A DNA stretch of 64,000 nucleotides from 2-01-FULL-40-13 sp964433155 (GTDB taxonomy: Bacteria; Patescibacteriota; Microgenomatia; UBA1406; GWC2-37-13): contig CAYSQE010000003.1 in assembly GCA_964433155.1 (NCBI GenBank), positions 1-64,000 on the forward strand, read 5' to 3'. Every line of letters starts with the position of its first letter. The stretch's first letter is position 1. Shown in pieces: positions 1 through 5,262 of this stretch. The position numbers and the translations under genes were made by a program. The notes beneath the pieces were generated by a model that had not been told where the DNA came from, made no database searches, and worked only from the letters and a program-made list of their open reading frames with translations.

Positions 1-62
1 GATAAAAACAACCTGAAGTATCGATTTCATACAACCATATATTTCAATCAACCTATAATCCA

Positions 63-91
63 TTGACTTTTATTTTGAAAACTCATAAGAT
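63..91 (+). promoter_or_regulatory. sigma-70-type promoter for the coiled-coil gene
   Basis: A -35 box TTGACT (63-68) and a -10 box TAAGAT (86-91) are separated by 17 bp. The predicted transcription start, near 98, is only a few bases before the ATG at 101, so the mRNA would be leaderless or nearly so. No Shine-Dalgarno sequence is visible. Confidence 0.6.
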
Positions 92-100
92 AGCTATATT

Positions 101-439
101 ATGCTTACACAAAATGATATTAAAAAACTACGACAGTTATTGGCTACAAAAGATGATTTAAAAAGGTTTTCAACGAAAGAAGATATTATAAGTCTGAGGC
201 AGGAATTAAAAAAATTTGCTACCAAAAAAGATCTTGAAAAATACGCGTCAAATGAATATGTAAGAAAGCTTACTGATGAATTGATTGAATTCATTCAAGT
301 AACAAACGAGGTAACAAAAAAAGAAATCATTGAGGAACTAGGAGGTCAAACAAAACAGTTTGCAAAAGAAGTTTCCACAATACTTACAAATCACGAAGGT
401 CGTATTCGAAAGGTTGAAATAAAGACTGCATTAAACTAA
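101..439 (+). CDS. small coiled-coil protein of unknown function
   Basis: A 112-residue, highly charged, helix-forming protein. It contains degenerate repeats of the form ATKDDLKRFSTKEDI and ATKKDLEKYAS (roughly residues 15-55), consistent with a long amphipathic helix or coiled coil. There is no signal peptide or membrane segment. Short proteins with repeated 'TKDDL' units are common in CPR genomes and in phage-like contexts, but I cannot assign a role. The start at 101 fits the promoter just upstream. It is followed closely by a short leader-like ORF at 468. Confidence 0.65.
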   Translation: MLTQNDIKKLRQLLATKDDLKRFSTKEDIISLRQELKKFATKKDLEKYASNEYVRKLTDELIEFIQVTNEVTKKEIIEELGGQTKQFAKEVSTILTNHEGRIRKVEIKTALN

Positions 440-467
440 TGTCTAACTAACTGTTATGCTTATTTTA

Positions 468-539
468 ATGGAATCAAATTCGCAAGCATTTTTTAATTTT
501 TTCATTATTAACCCCAGTTTTGCTGGGGTAATAGATTAG
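468..539 (+). CDS. putative Phe-rich leader peptide 1
   Basis: A 23-codon ORF that reads MESNSQAFFNFFIINPSFAG plus three residues. Four of the Phe codons are clustered at 489-503 and the ORF ends with TAG at 537-539. Its last third is the first hairpin of an attenuator-like region that ends in the intrinsic terminator at 563-586. The peptide resembles the short ORF at 836-904: both share a Phe-rich core followed by N-P-(S/T)-F-(A/S)-G. A weak -10 box (TATGCT, 455-460) precedes the ATG. The layout is that of amino-acid attenuation leaders such as pheL, but function is inferred. Confidence 0.5.
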   Translation: MESNSQAFFNFFIINPSFAGVID

Positions 540-586
540 ATATTTAATTTGTCTAAATTATCAACCCCGCGCAAGCGGGGTTTTTT
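511..586 (+). terminator. attenuator-like hairpins and intrinsic terminator 1
   Basis: Segment 1 ACCCCAG (511-517) pairs with segment 2 CTGGGGT (523-529). Segment 3 AACCCCGC (563-570) pairs with segment 4 GCGGGGTT (575-582) around a GCAA loop, followed by a T run, giving a strong intrinsic terminator. Segment 2 can also pair with segment 3 with one bulged base, the geometry of an antiterminator. It lies between leader peptide 1 and the small gene at 594. Confidence 0.7.
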
Positions 587-593
587 ATTCTCT

Positions 594-812
594 ATGGAAA
601 GACAGACAATGACTAGAAAACAACTTTTGCTGATTGTTAAAATTGTGAAAAAAGGTCCCTACCCAGAAGTTGAGAGACTCGCACAAGGGCTAATGTGTAT
701 ATATGAACTTCCCAGATGTGGAGCAAGCCTTTTGGAAAGAGCTATTAATGTTGCTCACAAGAATACTTTTAAGCAAACAAATAACACCGTTGATAAACCT
801 GTTGAATTTTAA
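594..812 (+). CDS. small basic protein of unknown function
   Basis: A predicted 72-residue basic protein that begins just after terminator 1. The open frame extends upstream to a TTG at 549, but that would translate the terminator hairpin, so ATG 594 (or ATG 609) is preferred. The sequence has helical, basic segments (TRKQLLLIVKIVKKG) and no recognised motif or membrane span. Its expression would depend on read-through of the terminator, which suggests control by the leader at 468-586. It could be spurious, but the repeated leader architecture argues for a real gene. Confidence 0.45.
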   Translation: MERQTMTRKQLLLIVKIVKKGPYPEVERLAQGLMCIYELPRCGASLLERAINVAHKNTFKQTNNTVDKPVEF

Positions 813-829
813 AAGTTTTTTGTTATATT
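802..829 (+). promoter_or_regulatory. promoter for leader peptide 2
   Basis: TTGAAT (802-807) and TATATT (824-829) with a 16-bp spacer. The leader ATG is at 836, six bases after the -10 box, so translation would begin at or very near the transcript 5' end. Confidence 0.45.
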
Positions 830-835
830 TACATT

Positions 836-904
836 ATGAAGACGAAAATTTCTAATTTATTCTTTTTGTTCTTTAACCCCACTTTTAGCGGGGCAAGTTC
901 GTAG
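836..904 (+). CDS. putative Phe-rich leader peptide 2
   Basis: A 22-codon ORF reading MKTKISNLFFLFFNPTFSG plus three residues, with four Phe codons in the window 860-874 and a stop TAG at 902-904. It aligns with leader peptide 1 through the Phe-rich core and the N-P-T-F-S-G end. The Phe codons sit just before hairpin segment 1, so a ribosome stalled on them would mask that segment. This is the logic of Phe-dependent attenuation; the downstream gene is not a recognisable Phe pathway gene. Confidence 0.5.
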   Translation: MKTKISNLFFLFFNPTFSGASS

Positions 905-951
905 TTAATTAATAATTTTTAATTATAGCCCCGCGCAGGCGGGGTTTTTTT
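877..951 (+). terminator. attenuator-like hairpins and intrinsic terminator 2
   Basis: CCCC (877-880) can pair with GGGG (890-893). Segment 2 GCGGGGC (888-894) is a perfect complement of segment 3 GCCCCGC (928-934). Segment 3 also forms the terminator stem CCCCGC (929-934) with GCGGGG (939-944), followed by seven T. The two pairings of segment 3 exclude each other, as in classical attenuators. Confidence 0.7.
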
Positions 952-974
952 ATGGTTGAAAGTAGGTGATTTAA

Positions 975-1208
975 ATGGTACAAAAACACGAAGCAAGAAT
1001 TGAACAAACAGCTCGTTCTGATAAGGCAGTACAAGTCCCTATCTTAAATGGAGAAAATGTTGTTCGATATAGATTGATGAGAATAAGAATTTTAGGATTG
1101 TGGCATATTGCAAGATTGCTTCATCACGGATCAGCTAAACCTTTAACTGAAAATCAGCAAATGAAAATCCATCAGAGAAAAGCCCGTCTTGAAGAAAGAA
1201 AACGTTAA
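975..1208 (+). CDS. small basic protein of unknown function
   Basis: A 77-residue, Arg/Lys-rich protein with no recognised domain. The start ATG at 975 has a fair ribosome-binding site (AGGTGAT, 4 nt upstream of the ATG). It lies 24 nt after terminator 2 and so sits where a gene controlled by the 836-951 leader would be. The C-terminus is a basic amphipathic helix (MKIHQRKARLEERKR), and the middle RYRLMRIRILGLWHIARLL could bind RNA or membrane. Function unknown. Confidence 0.5.
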   Translation: MVQKHEARIEQTARSDKAVQVPILNGENVVRYRLMRIRILGLWHIARLLHHGSAKPLTENQQMKIHQRKARLEERKR

Positions 1209-1226
1209 GAAAATATATTAATGAGA

Positions 1227-1232
1227 TATAAT
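1227..1232 (+). promoter_or_regulatory. -10 box of the DUF1177-pepE operon
   Basis: A perfect TATAAT, 11 nt upstream of the ATG at 1244. The -35 region is weak (TTAAGA at 1205-1210). It predicts a very short 5' leader. Confidence 0.45.
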
Positions 1233-1243
1233 ATGAGAATCTT

Positions 1244-2173
1244 ATGTTGCTGACTGAAGTTTTGGACATATACAATCTGATTGATCGCCCGGGGAAGGTC
1301 GCCTCACTTGTGGCTAAACTTTTTAAAAAGGAAAAAGTCGATGTAACTGTTAAAAAAGTTACCGAGAAATTAGGGTCAACAGAATTTATAAAAGTTGTCA
1401 TTCCGGGAAAAAGGGGCAAAACAAGAAAAGGGAAAGCTCCAACGCTAGGTGTGATTGGTCGACTTGGTGGAGCGGGGGCAAGACCCGACGTGATTGGGCT
1501 GGTATCAGACGGTGATGGTGCATTAACTGCTCTTAGTATTGCTCTAAAATTAGCCCGGATGAAAAAAAACGGCGATCAATTTGAAGGCGATATTATTGTC
1601 GCCACTCATCTTTGTACAGATGCGCCAACCGAACCACACGAACCGGTACCATTTATGGGATCTCCAGTTGAACTGTCAACAATGAATAGATATGAAGTCG
1701 ACCCAACTATGGACGCAATTTTGAGTATCGACACTTCTCGTGGGAATAAAATCATTAACACCATTGGTTTTGCAATTACTCCTACTGTAAAAGAAGGCTG
1801 GATTCTAAGAGTCTCTGATGACCTGCTAACTATGATGGAATATGTAACTGCCAAATTGCCCGCTGTTGTTCCTATAACTATGCAAGACATCACGCCTTAT
1901 GGCAATGATATTTATCATTTTAATAGCATCATGCAGCCGACAGTTGCAACAAATGCTCCCGTTGTTGGAATTGCAATAACCGGAGAAATCCCTGTTCCTG
2001 GATCTGGAACTGGAGTCTCAAATCCTTTTCAAATCGATCTGACAGGACGATATGTAATTGAGGTAGCACAAGCCTACACAAAAGGAAAAATCAAATTTTA
2101 CGATGATAAAGAATTCAGTAGGTTAATCAAACTATATGGTGATATGAAAGTTATGCAAAAGTTAAAAAGATGA
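1244..2173 (+). CDS. DUF1177 family protein
   Basis: A 309-residue soluble protein. The pattern GRLGGAGARPDVIGLVSDGD around residues 72-91, the conserved THLCTDAP (near residue 123) and a Gly-rich GEIPVPGSGTG segment near residue 252 match what I know of DUF1177, a family without assigned biochemistry that is often found beside dipeptide/D-amino-acid metabolism genes. The stop overlaps the start of pepE by 4 nt (ATGA), so the two are translationally coupled and probably act in the same peptide-degradation process. Conserved His and Asp residues (THLCTD) hint at metal or catalytic use, but this is inference. Family call is from memory of motifs, not a search. Confidence 0.7.
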   Translation: MLLTEVLDIYNLIDRPGKVASLVAKLFKKEKVDVTVKKVTEKLGSTEFIKVVIPGKRGKTRKGKAPTLGVIGRLGGAGARPDVIGLVSDGDGALTALSIALKLARMKKNGDQFEGDIIVATHLCTDAPTEPHEPVPFMGSPVELSTMNRYEVDPTMDAILSIDTSRGNKIINTIGFAITPTVKEGWILRVSDDLLTMMEYVTAKLPAVVPITMQDITPYGNDIYHFNSIMQPTVATNAPVVGIAITGEIPVPGSGTGVSNPFQIDLTGRYVIEVAQAYTKGKIKFYDDKEFSRLIKLYGDMKVMQKLKR

Positions 2174-2862
2174 AACGGCTTCTTCTCATCAGTAACTCTT
2201 TTGATCATAAAAAAGGCTATCTTGGACACTGTGGAGAAGAGATCGTAAATTTTTTAGGTAGAGTCAAGTCCGTACTATTTATTCCCTACGCTATTAAAGA
2301 CTTCGATAAATACTCATCCACCGTAGAGAAACGGCTAAGAGAACTAAAATTTTCGGTCAAGTTTATTCACAAAGAAAAAAATCCACTTATTTCAGTTAAA
2401 ACGGCTGAATCGATATTTATAGGAGGCGGTAATACTTTTAGACTCCTCAATGAACTCTATAAAAATAAACTTATTGAACTTATCAGAAACAGAGTAAAAG
2501 AAGGCCTACCATATATCGGAACAAGCGCTGGCTCCAACGTCGCATGCCCAACGATCATGACCACAAACGACATGCCTATAGTCGAACCTCCAAGTCTCAA
2601 GTCTTTGAATCTTGTCACATTTCAAATAAATCCGCATTATATCGATGCTGACCCAAAATCAACACATATGGGGGAAACAAGAGAAGATCGAATCAAAGAG
2701 TATCTTGAAGAAAACAGTAAGTTGGTGGTTGGACTTCGGGAAGGAAGCTGGTTGAGGATTGAGGGAAATAAAATAATGCTCAAAGGAAAGAGTGGAGCAA
2801 AAATATTTCAAAAAGGAAAAAAGCCAAAAGAATATCGTACAAATGTAAGTCTAGAAATTTAA
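2170..2862 (+). CDS. pepE: alpha-aspartyl dipeptidase, peptidase E (S51 family)
   Basis: A 230-residue cytoplasmic serine peptidase expected to hydrolyse dipeptides with N-terminal aspartate. The nucleophile elbow GTSAGSN puts the catalytic Ser at 119. Asp134, His156 (in NPHYID) and Glu191 line up, one residue shifted, with the Ser120/Asp135/His157/Glu192 set of the Salmonella enzyme. The length equals the family norm. The gene is coupled to the DUF1177 gene by an ATGA overlap and ends 4 nt from the convergent 707-residue gene, with no obvious terminator between them. Confidence 0.9.
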   Translation: MKRLLLISNSFDHKKGYLGHCGEEIVNFLGRVKSVLFIPYAIKDFDKYSSTVEKRLRELKFSVKFIHKEKNPLISVKTAESIFIGGGNTFRLLNELYKNKLIELIRNRVKEGLPYIGTSAGSNVACPTIMTTNDMPIVEPPSLKSLNLVTFQINPHYIDADPKSTHMGETREDRIKEYLEENSKLVVGLREGSWLRIEGNKIMLKGKSGAKIFQKGKKPKEYRTNVSLEI

Positions 2863-2866
2863 AAAA

Positions 2867-4990
2867 CTAGGTGTTTTCAAATCTCATCTCATATGGATAC
2901 TCTCGTCCCTCTTCCATACAGTATCTGATCGCTTCCTCAACGTAGGGGAAGATTTCCTTGCTGATTTCTGCAACACGTGCGCATTTTTCATCGTGTGGCA
3001 TCCAGAGATCTTGCTCTATAGATACCATCTGTAAATATGCCCGTCTGATCATGGGAATAAAGTTTAATTGCTGGACATAAGAAAAAAATAAATTATCTAT
3101 TAGTGGAACTTGTACCACATGTTTAGATAACGGGTCAGCTGTGTGTTTTGCAATCGATAATGCAACCGCTTCTGAGATTGAAGATCTTTGTTGAGTCGCC
3201 AGCTCAAAATCATATCTCATCGCTTCTAAATCAGTCATTACTCTTTCTAAATCAATTTCTATGCCTCTCTGCAAAAATGCTCTTGCGAACGAAAGATCTG
3301 TATCAGACTGTAACTGAAACAATATCCCCTCAGCATTTTCAGGCATGGTTAATCCAAATTCAAGCTGTTGCATTGCAACCTCTAGCTGTTTAATGACTTC
3401 GGTGTTATTATTTTTTTTAGAATCTCTTTGCTTAAAATACTTTTGTAAAAGTGAGTTAAGCGTCTCTTTTAGATCCTGAGTCGAACTGATTTTTGTTGCA
3501 AAAAACTCTCTCTCTCCACCTAGCATCTGCAATAAAATACTAAGTCCTTCTGTCCGAATCTGCATTCGGGAAACTTTTTTTTCTAGTTGATCGTATTGAG
3601 CCATTATGAGTAAAACCTCTTGTGCCGTTTCTTCGTCGACACCATTCGATAGATTGATATCAGTAAATCTTCTCAAAAAATCAATAGCCTCATTCAGATT
3701 TTTCCCTTGCATTCTTAAAGGTGATGTTAGTAACTCATGCAATAAAACATCATCAGACAGCTTAACTCTGTCAGGATCAATAATTGGCGTCTCGTGCATA
3801 ATATCACCTCTCCAGTTAAAGTCAAGAAAACCTGCTAGTCCTACAGGATATTCAAGGCCTCGATTAAGAATCCATTTGACAATCGCCGCCATCTGTAGAT
3901 TAGACTGTTTTGTAAGAACTTGTTCCACTCGCGCCTCGTCAATTGGTGCATTCAACACAAGAGATACAATGTATTGATTTTCTCTTTCAATTGTTAAATG
4001 GTCTATTTGTTTTCCTCGAGCATACAACGTATATTGATCCAAAGCCAGATCACGAAACAGTTGTGGCTCCCTTTCGTAAATAACGCCTTTGACGATGTCT
4101 AGAATCTGCGGATGATGATATGTTGCAAGGACCCAAGCTTTTGTAAAATTATCGGTCTGGAAAAATGGAGGATCCACATCAAAACGCTTTGCCAATCCCT
4201 CGGCATATGGTTTATACACTTCAAACCAATCTTTAAGATATCCTCTTTCAGCTAAATCTAAATCTTCGAAAGGTACTCGAACCACACTGGTAAAAGGATT
4301 TACCAAGTACGCATATCTCGCTGCAGCGGCAACGGCTCGATCATAAGACTGTTGTGTTTTTTCTTTTGCGTTCTCAACTCCCTCCTCTTGGATTTTCAGA
4401 TACCACGGGAAAGTCTCATCATAAAGTATGGTTGCACCATTAGTTGGAATGACTGCTCCAGTAACTTGTGTCCAGGTAGGCGATTGAGCAAGTATATGCT
4501 CAGAGTAGGTCCTTACTAATTCTTTACCGTTTTTTCTTTTGGCGAGCTGGTTTTTTATCCTTGTGTCAGCGGTTTCTTGAGCACAGAGTCCACCCGCACC
4601 AAGTATCCTATCTGCTCCGTTCGATCTTGCAATAAATTGCGATATGTTTCGATCAATAACTGCAATCCGCATTGCAGAGGGTCCGTAGAATCGTGTCAAT
4701 CTATTGTAGGTTGCCTCATCAAATTCATAGCCTGATTGGGGTCCAACCGCATCAGCAAGATAAGCATTAGCTTCATATTTTGAGGCACCACCTCTTGCAA
4801 AAAAACTTCTCAAAGCAGATCGCGCCGGTCTAGCTCTTGTCATGTCAAAATGAGCTTGAGATTCCGGTCTCTGTCTCACTACAGCAAGCGTTGCCCTCTG
4901 CACTGCCTGAAATTCGGCAAAGCTGGGAATGAGCAACTCATCGCCTTTTAATCGCTCGACTATTTGTCTGTTACCAACTCGTTCTACCAT
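2867..4990 (-). CDS. large protein of unknown function
   Basis: A 707-residue soluble protein with no signal peptide or clear membrane span. It is rich in predicted helix, with many Arg, Glu and Gln residues. I recognise no catalytic motif. The N-terminal 70 residues are basic (RARPARSALRSFFARGG); the middle has long helical segments such as HELLTSPLRMQGKNLNEAIDFL (abridged) and the C-terminus is acidic. The start ATG at 4990 lies 14 nt after a terminator-like hairpin, with a 24-codon ORF and a consensus promoter upstream, so expression may depend on attenuation. Probably a lineage-specific protein. Confidence 0.7.
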   Translation of the reverse strand: MVERVGNRQIVERLKGDELLIPSFAEFQAVQRATLAVVRQRPESQAHFDMTRARPARSALRSFFARGGASKYEANAYLADAVGPQSGYEFDEATYNRLTRFYGPSAMRIAVIDRNISQFIARSNGADRILGAGGLCAQETADTRIKNQLAKRKNGKELVRTYSEHILAQSPTWTQVTGAVIPTNGATILYDETFPWYLKIQEEGVENAKEKTQQSYDRAVAAAARYAYLVNPFTSVVRVPFEDLDLAERGYLKDWFEVYKPYAEGLAKRFDVDPPFFQTDNFTKAWVLATYHHPQILDIVKGVIYEREPQLFRDLALDQYTLYARGKQIDHLTIERENQYIVSLVLNAPIDEARVEQVLTKQSNLQMAAIVKWILNRGLEYPVGLAGFLDFNWRGDIMHETPIIDPDRVKLSDDVLLHELLTSPLRMQGKNLNEAIDFLRRFTDINLSNGVDEETAQEVLLIMAQYDQLEKKVSRMQIRTEGLSILLQMLGGEREFFATKISSTQDLKETLNSLLQKYFKQRDSKKNNNTEVIKQLEVAMQQLEFGLTMPENAEGILFQLQSDTDLSFARAFLQRGIEIDLERVMTDLEAMRYDFELATQQRSSISEAVALSIAKHTADPLSKHVVQVPLIDNLFFSYVQQLNFIPMIRRAYLQMVSIEQDLWMPHDEKCARVAEISKEIFPYVEEAIRYCMEEGREYPYEMRFENT

Positions 4991-5003
4991 ATTTTTTGGC
5001 CAT

Positions 5004-5028
5004 AAAAAAACCGCCCTTTTGAGGGCGG
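5004..5028 (-). terminator. intrinsic terminator / attenuator 3
   Basis: On the minus strand CCGCCCT pairs with AGGGCGG (plus-strand 5011-5017 with 5022-5028) followed by seven T, which gives a strong terminator. It lies between leader ORF 3 and the 707-residue gene, so it would stop transcripts before that gene. An upstream GGGGGCGG (minus strand of 5063-5070) can compete for the first arm. Confidence 0.7.
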
Positions 5029-5051
5029 GTTCTAATAACTAGGATATCACG

Positions 5052-5126
5052 TCACACGAAAACCGCCCCCATATACAGGGTCCAGTCCTTGCTGTGATAC
5101 CTATTTAAACAGACTATATTCTTCAT
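5052..5126 (-). CDS. putative leader peptide 3
   Basis: A 24-codon ORF on the minus strand reading MKNIVCLNRYHSKDWTLYMG plus four residues and a TGA stop. It starts 8 nt after a TATAAT box and overlaps the upstream arm of the attenuator-like region before the 707-residue gene. It is not Phe-rich like leaders 1 and 2. The same stretch can also fold by itself (GGTATCAC near 5107-5100 with GTGATATCC near 5049-5041), so it may instead be a structured regulatory RNA. Confidence 0.4.
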   Translation of the reverse strand: MKNIVCLNRYHSKDWTLYMGAVFV

Positions 5127-5134
5127 GTTTTAGA

Positions 5135-5164
5135 ATTATAACACAGGAAACATGATCTTTGCAA
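5135..5164 (-). promoter_or_regulatory. promoter upstream of leader 3
   Basis: On the minus strand TTGCAA (5164-5159) and TATAAT (5140-5135) are separated by 18 bp. It drives the leader ORF at 5126 and, after read-through, the 707-residue gene. Confidence 0.55.
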
Positions 5165-5213
5165 TGATCATGGGTTCTATGAATTTAACTATGGTAACGA
5201 TTAGCTAGATTTC

Positions 5214-5246
5214 TCGCTATCGCCAAGTCTGACTTGGCTATCGCTC
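5214..5246. repeat. palindromic intergenic element
   Basis: GCCAAGTC and GACTTGGC (5222-5229 and 5231-5238) form a perfect inverted repeat, flanked on both sides by CTATCGC-like direct repeats. It lies 3' of the glycosyltransferase gene and may act as a hairpin or belong to the dispersed short palindromes seen in this window. Confidence 0.5.
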
Positions 5247-5262
5247 GAAACGGCAAATAATG

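Noticed and set aside
549..593. Upstream extension of the small gene to a TTG at 549
   Set aside because: It would translate straight through the terminator hairpin and U-tract; ATG 594 is the first sensible start.
5041..5109. Possible 6S RNA, SRP RNA or known riboswitch in the 707-residue gene leader
   Set aside because: None of the conserved SRP, RNase P or riboswitch core sequences I know is present; only the hairpin/terminator layout is supported.
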